Assembly: GCA_963794215.1 (NCBI GenBank)
Contig: CAWCCQ010000007.1
Location: 124,001 to 188,000, forward strand
From: DATKRB01 sp963794215
GTDB lineage: Bacteria > Actinomycetota > Acidimicrobiia > Acidimicrobiales > RAAP-2
DNA: 64,000 bases
Reading direction: 5' to 3'
This document shows, piece after piece, positions 25,601 through 32,875 of the stretch (positions are counted from its first letter, which is position 1; each line of letters starts with the position of its first letter). A model generated the notes under the pieces. The model was not told where the DNA came from, did no database searches, and saw only the letters and a program-made list of their open reading frames with translations. A program made the translations under genes and the position numbers.

Positions 25601-26499
25601 CGGTAGAGGCCGAGATGCGCCCCGCCGGTGACCCAGTCGATCAGGCCGGGTCCGAGCAGCAGCCATTGGGTGTACGTGGCGTTGTAGTCGAAGCCGATGG
25701 TGAGCTCGGCCACGCCGGCCTGCGGGTCAGAGGGGTCGCTCGTCGCGCTCGGGTGCAGGTAGATACCGACCAGAACGTTGCCGCTCGTGTCAGTGAGCAG
25801 TGGCGTCTCGCTCGCCCCGGCCGGCAGACCGGTGGCCACCGCGGCCGGGTAGCCGTAGCTACCGGTGCTCATGGGGACGGGGCCGGCAAGTGACGGGAAC
25901 TCGAGCAGACCCTGAGCACTCAACGTCGCGGTCATTCCGGCCAAGCCCGCCCCGATGCTCGGGTCGCCCGTCGTGACGGCCGTGAGCCCAACGCTCACGG
26001 TCGGGTCGAGGTAGCCGTCCACTTGGCGGACCCCGAAGGTCTGTTCGTAGCTGAAGAGTGGGGCGAGCTGGGCGGCCGGAAAGTACGCCGGGTTGTCGGC
26101 GAAGACCACGGCGTTATAGAGGCCCAAGGTGGACGAGGAGGTGAGGGTGGGCAGGGTCACCGACTCGGTGCCCAGCCCGGCGGTGCCCGTGGCGTCGACC
26201 TCCGTATAGGCGACACCCTGGTTGGTGAGCCCAGTGGCCCAGGCCGCGGTGGTCGGGTCGGAGGTTCCGCCACCCGGACCTCCGATGAGCAGCACCCGGA
26301 GGTTGACCGAGTTCGCCCCGGCTGCAGCGCTCTCGATGGCCACGGGAACGATCACGGCGGCCAGCAGCAACGCGGAGACGACCAGCAGCGAGCTGAGGCG
26401 ACGGCCACCCCGAGGGGAGGAAGAAGTCGGTTGCCCAACCGCTCCGGCACCACTTGCTCGCCCCACGTTCCAGGTACGCCAGTGCATCCGCCGTTGCAT
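22654..26499 (-). CDS. Large secreted Agd3/CE18-like polysaccharide deacetylase with Ig-like domain and six-repeat propeller tail
   Basis: The 1281-residue protein starts with a basic stretch and a signal or anchor helix (RRLSSLLVVSALLLAAVIVP, ending near ESAAAGA). The catalytic part (about residues 60-760) resembles the Agd3 family of secreted deacetylases (CE18): EMDIDDTFTPDDSW supplies the acidic metal-site motif, GWLSHTYDTPYLDVG the HTY/F motif, VFVPGNHSGFAD a later loop, and QVVPRHPINIYYNNSTEAQ the RHP motif before DEYNTLYLQAG. A fibronectin-like insertion lies about residues 490-600 (ATPGGTGGSLAAGTYEYAVT). A putative Ig domain (LPSGITFTDNGNGTATITG) precedes six repeats of about 42 residues at 1031-1281. 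Fungal Agd3 deacetylates the biofilm polymer galactosaminogalactan; the substrate here is unknown. It is flanked by c-di-GMP genes, which suggests a matrix or cell-surface polysaccharide. Confidence 0.72.
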   Translation of the reverse strand: MQRRMHWRTWNVGRASGAGAVGQPTSSSPRGGRRLSSLLVVSALLLAAVIVPVAIESAAAGANSVNLRVLLIGGPGGGTSDPTTAAWATGLTNQGVAYTEVDATGTAGLGTESVTLPTLTSSSTLGLYNAVVFADNPAYFPAAQLAPLFSYEQTFGVRQVDGYLDPTVSVGLTAVTTGDPSIGAGLAGMTATLSAQGLLEFPSLAGPVPMSTGSYGYPAAVATGLPAGASETPLLTDTSGNVLVGIYLHPSATSDPSDPQAGVAELTIGFDYNATYTQWLLLGPGLIDWVTGGAHLGLYRNYVEMDIDDTFTPDDSWDTTNHTLDYTDTDALRMQPADVTYAAQWSQANDFRMDQLFNFGSSVVAQSGQLVYAGYNPSATSDPLLAAFQATDPTTGKPYSDDFGWLSHTYDTPYLDVGCATQDYIEAELNENTSSIAAPGSGGTGGLGLTESTNTADALGYENPDVFVPGNHSGFADLVPGNPATVDPPDLDSATPGGTGGSLAAGTYEYAVTDQFVAAAPTTANQSSAFITDPIAVSAGQTVTLNWQAICHASNYLIYRSVSPYTSWSLVGTVAAAQAVTLPDSSSGNPTGNSTTNVSGGGELQIPFVDNGTESVTPEPSFDAATQPENADELPWEQNPNFIPALEAVGITAVGDDASKPYPNPPDATFGVDGSGDVTGANYTGAEYPAAATFVDGTAQVVPRHPINIYYNNSTEAQAVDEYNTLYLQAGLAAPNNYGTCVNSSTTTCLTAPVNFAYIVNQVVSGMLQFMLSNDPRPSYVHQTNIMGAPPGCATGNAVCNAAPPATAPATVDTTGDGLLYSVLNPLLAEYHSYFNSTTPYQQLTLGAIGTTLGEQSNWAAVQPAGTASATNQVSATRSGGTLTITNNGGSSVTVPVTAPLGSTLGGSAFGSQYGGTLSAWETLAAGASIVIDIPGNPSITSASSATADAGVLFNFTVLTTGLPNPSLTETGALPSGITFTDNGNGTATITGRAPAGTEGTYPITISAANGNLPNASQTFTLTVVKPPEQYDLVGSDGGVFVFGQTGGFYGSLPGLGIHVGNIVGIVPTADERGYFLVGSDGGVFAFGDAPFENSLPGLHVNVNDIVGIVPTTDDRGYFLVGSDGGVFAFGDAGFENSLPGLGIHVHNIVGIAINGSGGYWLVGSDGAVYALNAPYLGGLGGSSTTPIVGIAADQAGTGYWLVGKNGSVYSYGTAKFYGSLPGLNVAVNNVVGIVPTPDELGYWLIGSDGGIFAFGDAQEIGSLPGLGIHVNNIVGGVPTS
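22657..23409 (-). repeat. Six tandem protein repeats (YxLVGSDGGVFAFGDA type)
   Basis: The repeats are 44, 43, 42, 40, 43 and 39 residues long. Each has Y(D/F/W)L(V/I)G(S/K)(D/N)G(G/A/S)(V/I)(F/Y), then usually FGDA and SLPGLGIHV, and ends near NIVGIVPT. The fourth is the most divergent (YALNAPYLGG). Six such units would close a six-bladed beta-propeller, a probable binding or surface-attachment module. The high identity between repeats 2 and 3 points to recent duplication. Confidence 0.8.
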
Positions 26500-27065
26500 C
26501 TACCCTTGACCGTCCTATCTCTCGTGTGCCCTTCCTTGGGCACCTGTCTCGTGCTTCTCGAGCCGCGCTCCGCGGTTGGTGTGTCCGGGGCCTCTCGGCG
26601 CGCCGGACACCGGCGACCGATCACCGATGTGCGAACGTGCCCTCGTTGCTCGATCCCTCGACGCTCTCGGCCGACCTCCGAGAGCTCGGTGGGATTTGGA
26701 GAGCCCGACTCTAGGGTGGTTCATCTCGCCCGTCGACTCCGAATCCTGAAATGGGTGAGGTTCAGGCAACTTCGGCCGAGGCCTGGGTGCTCGCCGCCGC
26801 GCCCTTGGCCCGGCGGCGAGCATCGTGAGCCGACGGGCGAGGAGGGCCAGTCCCGGACCACAGCGCTGAACGCCCAGGATTTGCGGGCTCCGACCCTGCG
26901 CGCTCGCACGGGACGGCTCCCACTCCGTCGACCTCGTCGTCCCCCCTCACCTACCCAGAGACTTAATTCTCGACCGACCTGGGAGACGTGCGCATCGTTC
27001 GCTTGCGTGAGCGGCATACGCCCAACTCATGATGGCGGTGGGCGTCACCGTTGCCGCTCAAAGGG
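26500..27065. other. Non-coding stretch with a 12-bp stem-loop
   Basis: I see no convincing gene in these 566 bases between the deacetylase start and the SnoaL-like gene. The half next to the deacetylase should hold its promoter. tgctcgccgccg (26788-26799) and cggcggcgagca (26811-26822) make a perfect 12-bp stem with an 11-base loop. No T tract follows on either strand, so it may be a Rho-assisted terminator for the SnoaL-like gene or part of a small RNA. Confidence 0.4.
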
Positions 27066-27464
27066 TCAGCCGGGTGAGCCGTCAGGGGTGAAGCGCCGCG
27101 CGTGGAATCGCCAGCCGCCATCGGCCCGGACCAATTGGTCCTCGTATTCGCCGGTCATCAAGATGCTGGCCGGTGCGCTCTGGGTGCGCACCAACGTTGC
27201 ATAGGCCTTGCCGGTCGCCCGGTCGCCCTCGCCGTCCACGACGATGTTCGAGAGGATGTGGCGCATGCCGACACTGCCGTCGGAGCTCTGGGCCGTCGAG
27301 GCGGCCAGGGCCTCGGCCCCTTCAACCCGCCGGCCGGGCATCTCGAAGACGCCGTCGGGTGTGAAGCACGCAGCGTAAGCCTTCGCGTCTCCATGGTCGC
27401 TGGCGAAGCTATAGCTCGAGTAGAGCTGATGGATGGCGACGAGCTCCGACGGGTCGAGCGGCAC
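27066..27464 (-). CDS. SnoaL/NTF2-like family protein
   Basis: The 132-residue protein matches the SnoaL-like branch of the NTF2 fold: AIHQLYSSYSFASDHGDAKA, AYAACFTPDGVFEMPG, RHILSNIVVDGEGDRATGKA and the C-terminal GEYEDQLVRADGGWRFHARR. This cone-shaped alpha+beta fold occurs in polyketide cyclases, steroid isomerases, ring-hydroxylating dioxygenase beta subunits and many unassigned hydrolase-like proteins. No catalytic Asp/His set can be assigned with confidence, so only the fold is claimed. The GTG start keeps the normal family length. It stands alone, pointing towards the deacetylase promoter region. Confidence 0.85.
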   Translation of the reverse strand: MPLDPSELVAIHQLYSSYSFASDHGDAKAYAACFTPDGVFEMPGRRVEGAEALAASTAQSSDGSVGMRHILSNIVVDGEGDRATGKAYATLVRTQSAPASILMTGEYEDQLVRADGGWRFHARRFTPDGSPG

Positions 27465-27653
27465 GGTGCACTCCTTGTGAGTCTGCCCCGACCTCGATCG
27501 AGGTCCCCTGGTCTACACCCGAGGATCGTCGAGGACGAGAGGATCGAAGCCAAAAACCTACGCTCGAAGGGTGGCGCCGTCCACTGAGCTCGGACCTGGG
27601 ACGTCGGGGCCGCAGCCGGGGGCCACGGCCGGGGGCCACGGCGGCTCGGCTGC

Positions 27654-27980
27654 TCACTGGGAGGGGCGCTGTCCGATCGTGAGCATCATGACCTCGCCGC
27701 AGTCGCACTGGGTGAACACGTTGCGGAACCACCGATCGCCCACGATGCCCGGAATCATCACGTTGTGACGTTCCCGCCCGCACGAGCACGTCCCGCTGAG
27801 CGGCACCGGCTGGCCTCCGGGCTGTCCCATCGGTTGGGAGCTGAGCGCCGATTGACCGCTCGCACGCCCGGCCGCGTGTCGCGGGGCCTGACGGGGGTCC
27901 TGCCCGGACTGCTCGTTCTCGCGTCGGAGCAGCGACCCGGCGATGACGGCAAGTGTCCGGTCCTTGCGATGTCGTGCCAT
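27654..27980 (-). CDS. Small protein with two CxC(G) zinc-ribbon-like pairs
   Basis: A 108-residue protein starting MARHRKDRTLAVIAGSLLRR, with a GGAGGG ribosome site five bases upstream. A glutamine/proline-rich linker (about residues 25-65) leads to a compact C-terminal part with CSCGRERHN and, about 23 residues later, CDCGEVMMLTIG. Two such cysteine pairs at that distance are expected to bind one zinc ion as a ribbon. Small ribbons like this often bind nucleic acid or a protein partner; I do not recognise the family. The gene is isolated between the SnoaL-like gene and the second GGDEF-EAL gene. Confidence 0.6.
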   Translation of the reverse strand: MARHRKDRTLAVIAGSLLRRENEQSGQDPRQAPRHAAGRASGQSALSSQPMGQPGGQPVPLSGTCSCGRERHNVMIPGIVGDRWFRNVFTQCDCGEVMMLTIGQRPSQ

Positions 27981-28183
27981 CGTCCCTCCGCCATCGACCT
28001 CAGACGAGCGTCGGGGGTCGATCGACCCCTCGAGGTCATCTTGGTCGGCCAGAGGTGCGGAACGGTGGCTCGAGGGTTGCGGTCGCGTTGAAGCGATCGC
28101 CGTGGACCACGAGGCTCGAGGAGCTGTCGCAGGCGAGGCCATAGGCCAATCATCCCAGGCCGGCCGCCCCGGGCCGCGGACCG

Positions 28184-30724
28184 TCAGGGACCGAGGCGGG
28201 CCTGGGCGGTCACCCGTCCCGAGGGCCGCGCCGCCTCGCCCCGGCGCTCCCAGAACGGCGCCACGTCGGCAGCCGCCAGCGGACGGGACAGGAAGAAGCC
28301 CTGGCCGCTGTCACAGTGCTCCCCTTGGAGTAGGTCGAGCTGGGCGCGCTCTTCGATGCCCTCCGCGAGCGTTTCGATGCCCAGGGTCTTGCCAAGCCGG
28401 ACCAGGGTGTGGATCAGCGCTGCCGACTCGCGGGTTTTCGCCGCTCGGGCGATGAAGGACCGGTCGATCTTGATGGCGTCGATCGGGAACTGTCGGAGGT
28501 GGGCGAGCGAGGAGTAGCCGGTTCCGAAGTCGTCGACGGACACGCGGACGCCCAGGGACTTGAGCTCCCGAAGGACTCGGACGGTGTGCTTTGGGTCGCG
28601 CATGAGCGACGTCTCGGTCACCTCGAGCGTCAGTGCCCGGGGTCTGAGCCCGCTCTCCTCCAACGCCCCCCGGGCGTCCTCGAGGAACGTGGTGCGTTCG
28701 ATCTGCACGGCAGACACGTTGACCGAAACGTCGATGTCGTGACCGTCGCCGTACCAGGCGGCCGCCTGGTTGCACGCGTCTCGTAGCACTGCGCGTCCGA
28801 GGGGGACCATCAGGCCGCAGTCCTCGGCAAGCGGGATGAACGATGCCGGCTGGAGCTCCCCGCGTGTGGGGTGCCGCCACCGGAGCAACGCCTCGACTCC
28901 CTTGGGTCCGAACGTTCCCAGGTCGAAGATCGGTTGGTAGACCAGGTAGAACTGGTCGCCCGCGTCAAGCCCCTGGCGCATGTCCATCTCGAGGGCCAAA
29001 CGGTCGTGCACCGCCGTCTGCATCTCGGGCCGAAAGACGACCGAGCGCCCTTTGCCGGCTGCTTTGGCCTGGTACAAGGCGATGTCGGCGTCGCGGATGA
29101 GGTGCTCGGCCGTGTCGCGGCTTCCCACCGCCACCCCGATGCTCGCGTGCACGACGAGGTGTACGGCCTCAGTCGAGCCCAGCACGAACGGCTCAGACAA
29201 CACAGCCTGCAGGCGCTCCGCGACCAGCTCAGGCCCAGCGTCGAAGTTCTCGCCTTCGACGAGGACCAAGAACTCGTCCCCGCCCAGCCGTCCAACGGTG
29301 TCACTAGGCCGGACCGAAGCACCCAGCCGGGCGCCGACCGAGCACAGGAGCTCGTCGCCAACCTGGTGGCCGAAGCTGTCGTTGACGTCCTTGAAATCAT
29401 CGAGGTCGATATATAAGGCCCCAGTCACGAGTGGTCGCCGACGGGCCCTCGCCAGCATGTGCTCGGCTCGATCGAACAGCAGCACGCGGTTGGGAAGACC
29501 GGTCACCGAATCGTGTAAGGCTTGGTGGCGCAGCTGGCCTGTTCGCTTCTCCACCATCCGCAGGGCCATCTTGCGAGAGCGCAGGAGGTGGACCAAGAAC
29601 AAGAACACCACCCCGCTGAGCACAGCGCCGATCGCCCCGAGCACCAGTCCCTGAAGGAGGGGACCGGACCCTTTGGGCTCGCTGACCGTTACCTCGAATG
29701 CGGGAGAGGTATCGGTGGTCTGCTCGAGGCTCCAGCGCCCGTCGCTGCCGGCCGAGATCCGTTGGCCCACTGCCGATATCTGGCCGCCCGTGCCAGCCTG
29801 GACAGTGACGTGGAGTCTGGAGGTCCCGACCAGGATCGGATTCACGACGCCCTTGACACTGAAGGTACCGATGAGCGCGCCCACGAAGGACGCCTGGCGG
29901 GCAGTCACCGTGTTGGGCGTCGAGCCACCCCGGTAGACAGGTTCGATCACCGCGAACAGCCCGGTGTGGAACGTCCCCTTACGCAGTTGGAGAAGTGACG
30001 AATAGCCCAGGACTGCCCGCCGCCCATCGTCGATGAGCTTGCGTGCATCTCGCACGATCAGCGCCGCGCCGCCACCCTGGCGGGGCGCGCACTCGTCGAA
30101 CCCCTCTGGCACGGGATTGGAGGGTAGGACAAGCCCGAGCCGGGCCAGGCAGTACATTGGTCGCGCGCCGGACGGTGTCACGGCATAGGTCTGCGCTGGC
30201 GCGCCGACCAGCGGGTCGGCGTTTACCGCGGCGGCAAAGGCCGGAAGTTCGGCCGCGGTCACCGGCTCGATCAACACGAATCCGATGGTGCCCGGGTAGC
30301 GGGTGCGCACGCCCAAGCCGGCGAACCACGGCGCAAGCTGGTGATTGGTGAGCCCCGGGAACGTTGCCATCATCGTGCCCAGGGACGACTCGAAGTCGAG
30401 ATCGTCACGCAGGGCAGCCCCGATCGACGAAGAGACGCTGGACGCGGTGTCGACGAAGCCCCGTTGGGACTGGGTCCGTTGGTAGTTGGTCCAGGCCATC
30501 CCGCCAGTTACCGACGCGCCCACCCCTACCAACAGGACGAGGCACGACAAGGCAAACCACCGCAACCGATGTGGAGTGCGGGGCCGCCCCGCAAGCGATT
30601 CGGCCTGGGCTGGCGCCGTCGGCGACGCCGGTGACCCAGGACCCTGGGGATCGTCGTTGTGGCCCGAGGTGGTCGCCGTGCGACAGGAAGCCTGCGTAGT
30701 GCCCCCCAGTAGCCGTGGCCCCAT
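28184..30724 (-). CDS. CHASE-GGDEF-EAL c-di-GMP signalling protein
   Basis: The 846-residue protein has a first membrane helix (about residues 55-77), a periplasm-type CHASE sensor domain (about 80-340, including TRYPGTIGFVLIEPVTAAEL and LGYSSLLQLRKGTFHTGLFA), a second membrane helix (about 355-380), then cytoplasmic GGDEF and EAL domains. GRLGGDEFLVLV near residue 480 is intact, and RPSD five residues before it is a proper product-inhibition site, unlike the other GGDEF-EAL protein in the window. The EAL domain keeps KGVEALLRWRHPTRG, DDFGTGYSSLAHLRQFP and AIKIDRSFIA. CHASE domains sense small extracellular ligands. A weaker 11-bp repeat array lies about 105 bases upstream of the start, suggesting joint control with the other GGDEF-EAL gene. 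Confidence 0.95.
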   Translation of the reverse strand: MGPRLLGGTTQASCRTATTSGHNDDPQGPGSPASPTAPAQAESLAGRPRTPHRLRWFALSCLVLLVGVGASVTGGMAWTNYQRTQSQRGFVDTASSVSSSIGAALRDDLDFESSLGTMMATFPGLTNHQLAPWFAGLGVRTRYPGTIGFVLIEPVTAAELPAFAAAVNADPLVGAPAQTYAVTPSGARPMYCLARLGLVLPSNPVPEGFDECAPRQGGGAALIVRDARKLIDDGRRAVLGYSSLLQLRKGTFHTGLFAVIEPVYRGGSTPNTVTARQASFVGALIGTFSVKGVVNPILVGTSRLHVTVQAGTGGQISAVGQRISAGSDGRWSLEQTTDTSPAFEVTVSEPKGSGPLLQGLVLGAIGAVLSGVVFLFLVHLLRSRKMALRMVEKRTGQLRHQALHDSVTGLPNRVLLFDRAEHMLARARRRPLVTGALYIDLDDFKDVNDSFGHQVGDELLCSVGARLGASVRPSDTVGRLGGDEFLVLVEGENFDAGPELVAERLQAVLSEPFVLGSTEAVHLVVHASIGVAVGSRDTAEHLIRDADIALYQAKAAGKGRSVVFRPEMQTAVHDRLALEMDMRQGLDAGDQFYLVYQPIFDLGTFGPKGVEALLRWRHPTRGELQPASFIPLAEDCGLMVPLGRAVLRDACNQAAAWYGDGHDIDVSVNVSAVQIERTTFLEDARGALEESGLRPRALTLEVTETSLMRDPKHTVRVLRELKSLGVRVSVDDFGTGYSSLAHLRQFPIDAIKIDRSFIARAAKTRESAALIHTLVRLGKTLGIETLAEGIEERAQLDLLQGEHCDSGQGFFLSRPLAAADVAPFWERRGEAARPSGRVTAQARLGP

Positions 30725-30828
30725 CGAGAACTCCTCTTTCCGGTTTCCCGCCTCGACGCTGTACGCATCGCCGGTCGACGATCCACTTCGCTCGTCCGGG
30801 CAGTTTTGCCTGTCCTCATTCGGGGGGC

Positions 30829-30855
30829 GTTGCTCGTCGGGTGCAACGAGGTTGC
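30829..30855 (-). promoter_or_regulatory. Third 11-bp repeat array, upstream of CHASE-GGDEF-EAL gene
   Basis: On the minus strand gcaac, gcacc and gcaac begin exactly 11 bp apart (plus-strand gttgc at 30851 and 30829, ggtgc at 30840). The array lies about 105 bases before the start codon, similar to the other two sites. The hexamer at the matching distance is tgagga, a poor -10, and no fourth unit is seen, so the evidence is weaker. An overlapping inverted repeat cgttgc/gcaacg could also explain part of it. Confidence 0.4.
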
Positions 30856-31002
30856 GGAGACTGGCCCGTCAGCTACTTGCACGCCACCGTGACCGGCCGC
30901 TCGATTCGCCCCCGACGCGACGTTCCAGAAGGCCCGGTACGAGAGGGTGCCGTTGGTCAGAAGATACGCTCACCGCGACGTAGGGCGACCAGGGGAGGCC
31001 AT

Positions 31003-31338
31003 GTGGACGAGCAGCGAGCGGCAGAGCTCTTGGCGAGCGAGCGCTCACGGGTCGAGGAACTTCTCCGAGAGACGAGCGACGCAGCCCGAGAAGACCGAGA
31101 CGAAGCCAACGAAGGCGGCGACATCGCTGACCCTGCTGAGCGACAGACCGCTGAGGAAGCGGACGACGCGGTCGTGGGCGCTTTGCGCGCTCGCTTGGAC
31201 AGCCTCGAGCGAGCCGAAGCCCGTCTGCAGGCGGGAACCTATGGTCGTTCGGTGCGAAGTGGTCGTCCTATTCCTGACGAACGTCTCGAGGCCGATCCGG
31301 CGGCCGAGCTCACCGTAGAGGAAGCGCAAGAGGAGTAG
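31003..31338 (+). CDS. DksA/TraR-like protein lacking the zinc-finger cysteines
   Basis: The 111-residue protein has the DksA/TraR layout: an N-terminal coiled coil (ELLASERSRVEELLRETSDA and following) with the acidic tip region ADPAERQTAEEADDAV, then LERAEARLQAGTYGRSVRSG and RPIPDERLEADPAAELTVEEA. In classic members the latter stretch reads TYGxCxxCGxPIPxxRLxAxP...CxxC, with four zinc-binding cysteines; here they are replaced by Ser, Ser, Thr and Glu. Cysteine-poor DksA variants are known to bind RNA polymerase through the secondary channel without zinc. The GTG start follows a strong AGGGGAGG site. It probably modulates transcription initiation, perhaps with ppGpp. Confidence 0.82.
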   Translation: MDEQRAAELLASERSRVEELLRETSDAAREDRDEANEGGDIADPAERQTAEEADDAVVGALRARLDSLERAEARLQAGTYGRSVRSGRPIPDERLEADPAAELTVEEAQEE

Positions 31339-31380
31339 TCATCGGGTCCTGACCACATCGACGTCCGATCCAGCGAGCAG

Positions 31381-31620
31381 CTACGTGCCGCTGCGGTGTC
31401 CCGACCGGACGATGAGCCAGGAGCCGACGGCCCACACGACGATGAGCCCGATCCAGAGGAGGACTCGCGGCCCTTCGTCGGCTGCGTTGAGGAGCCTGTC
31501 CGCCCGGGCATTCGCCGTGTGACCGTAGATGGCGGAGATCACGCGATGCGCCACGAACCACATGATGGCAGTGAAGATGCCGAGCAGCACCATTCGCTGC
31601 CAAGGGTTCCAGTGCTCCAC
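31381..31620 (-). CDS. Small two-helix membrane protein
   Basis: About 79 residues from a GTG start (VEHWNPWQRMVLLG). Two hydrophobic helices, QRMVLLGIFTAIMWFVAHRV and PRVLLWIGLIVVWAVGSWLI, flank a basic loop RADRLLNAADEG, so a hairpin with short ends is expected. No family is recognised. The gene is convergent with the DksA-like gene. A longer start upstream is possible but adds a low-complexity stretch. Confidence 0.5.
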   Translation of the reverse strand: MEHWNPWQRMVLLGIFTAIMWFVAHRVISAIYGHTANARADRLLNAADEGPRVLLWIGLIVVWAVGSWLIVRSGHRSGT

Positions 31621-31833
31621 GCACGCCAGTGTTCCATCACGCGGTGGCTCAGCGCTGCCACTGGCACTCGAACAACGCACAGTTTCCCCGCCTCACCCCA
31701 CCGCCCTTGCGCGCGGGTGCTTCACCGGACCGAGCGAGGGATGCCCTCGAGTCTCCCTTTCCGACGCAATCAATCATTGGGAGAGCTCGTAGGCGATTGT
31801 GTTGGAATGCGCCGCGGCGCTCCGGCGCGTTCG

Positions 31834-32286
31834 TCAACGTACAACGGCGCGCCCGCTTCTGATCCGCTGTGTCCGAGCGGCGGCGTACCACACGGATTCT
31901 CCAAGTTGATGCCGATAGGGGGAGTACAAACGACGACGCATCGTTTCGCTGCGTCTCGCCCCGGTAGCCGAAGATCGGTTCCCACGTACCGAGGCGATAA
32001 CGCGCGGGACGCCGAGGACCGCTTGGCCCATCGACGACACCCCACACGGGCCAGTGTCAACGTGCCGGACGTCCCTGGAGGTGCTCAGACGTTGCGGATG
32101 TGCCAGATCAGCGGCGTGGTCGTCGCAGGCGTCCACCGTCCAGTATGTGCCCGTACCGTCGGAGAACGTCCCGCGCAGCGTGGGGGGTTTCTGGCAGCGT
32201 GCGTCGCCGCTTGGGGAGCTGTCGTCAGCTATGAGGCGGAAGCAAGCACCAGGCGCCGCGCAGAAGGCATCAGTGATGCGATCCAC
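31834..32286 (-). CDS. Possible small cysteine-containing protein; only the N-terminal part is convincing
   Basis: The first 65 residues look like a real compact domain: FCAAPGACFRLIADDSSPSG, RCQKPPTLRGTFSDGTGTYW and TVDACDDHAADLAHPQR, resembling small actinobacterial proteins in which a cysteine and a C-x-x-H(A) near the end could bind zinc. The remaining 85 residues have no such character and may be read-through of a frame that continues past a frameshift; another frame ends shortly after LAHPQ. I can assign no function. It lies 99 bases downstream of the 51-residue Cys/His protein in the same direction, so the two may be one transcript. Confidence 0.35.
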   Translation of the reverse strand: MDRITDAFCAAPGACFRLIADDSSPSGDARCQKPPTLRGTFSDGTGTYWTVDACDDHAADLAHPQRLSTSRDVRHVDTGPCGVSSMGQAVLGVPRVIASVRGNRSSATGARRSETMRRRLYSPYRHQLGESVWYAAARTQRIRSGRAVVR

Positions 32287-32385
32287 GTTCCCCGAGCTTA
32301 TGGGGAGTGCACTGGCGCCAGCCCCGTGACCCAGCCATTGCCCTTGGCGATCTTGGCGGGGACCTGCGGTGACCGGGCGTTCAGT

Positions 32386-32541
32386 TCAATGGTGCTCGAC
32401 GACCGTGGCCGCCGCGTCGTCGTCGTCCGCTTCGACCAGCTTAACGTGGCACACGGCCCGCAAATGGACCGCACACACATGGAGCACAACCCCGGTGGGG
32501 CCAGTGTGACACCCACACGCAAACACGATGCCGACCGACAT
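32386..32541 (-). CDS. 51-residue Cys/His-rich mini-protein
   Basis: The translation begins MSVGIVFACGCHTGPTGVVL and continues HVCAVHLRAVCHVKLVEADD, ending AAATVVEHH. CGC, then HVCAVH and CH within 30 residues give a cluster that could bind one zinc ion, and the acidic tail LVEADDDDAAA is typical of real small proteins rather than noise. An AGGGA ribosome site precedes the ATG by about 12 bases. No family is recognised. It lies in a region otherwise poor in genes, next to another small cysteine-containing frame and 335 bases from tRNA-Gly. Confidence 0.5.
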   Translation of the reverse strand: MSVGIVFACGCHTGPTGVVLHVCAVHLRAVCHVKLVEADDDDAAATVVEHH

Positions 32542-32875
32542 CGGCGTCGATCCCTGCACGTCCTTCCTACACTTCCTGCCCGAGTGAGCTTATCTCCGAC
32601 CCCTGGTGCATCGGGCTCTGCCCGAAGGGGCCTTTGGCTCATGCTTAGCGCGCCCTGAGGCTCGTGTCTGGTCGCCAGGCGTGACGCCGTTGGACTGCCC
32701 CCCACCCACCCGACGGCCTGCTGACCACCAGCCCGGAGAGAGCCGGTGGCGCGACTCGCCCTGGGGGGGACCCGGACGAGTCGCGCCAGCACCGACTACT
32801 CGTGTGCAGGTTAACACTTCTCGTTTACGTGCACGAGAAGTTCGAATAGTACCGGGGCCCGGGCTGGGTCGCGAG
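32542..32875. other. Stretch without a recognisable gene before tRNA-Gly
   Basis: I find no supported coding region here. The part near 32542 should contain the promoter of the 51-residue protein. The other end carries the tRNA-Gly terminator hairpin. A few frames are open on both strands but have no protein-like composition. Confidence 0.4.
32816..32841 (-). terminator. Stem-loop downstream of tRNA-Gly
   Basis: acttctcgt (32816-32824) and acgagaagt (32833-32841) form a perfect 9-bp stem with an 8-base loop, 35 bases past the tRNA 3' end in its direction of transcription. The following bases (gttaacc) hold only a short T run. Confidence 0.6.

Noticed and set aside
26788..26822. 12-bp stem-loop as a riboswitch
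   Set aside because: It is a single simple hairpin, without the multi-helix layout or conserved loops of known riboswitches, and is not directly upstream of a start in the correct direction.
26023..27204. 393-residue plus-strand frame opposite the deacetylase start and across the non-coding gap
   Set aside because: It lacks any recognisable domain and its composition is that of an antisense frame. The deacetylase on the other strand has a clear signal region and motifs.
31396..32658. 420-residue plus-strand frame across 31.4-32.7 kb
   Set aside because: The frame is low in hydrophobic pattern, has no motif and covers two small minus-strand proteins with better features. GC-rich DNA yields such long open frames by chance.
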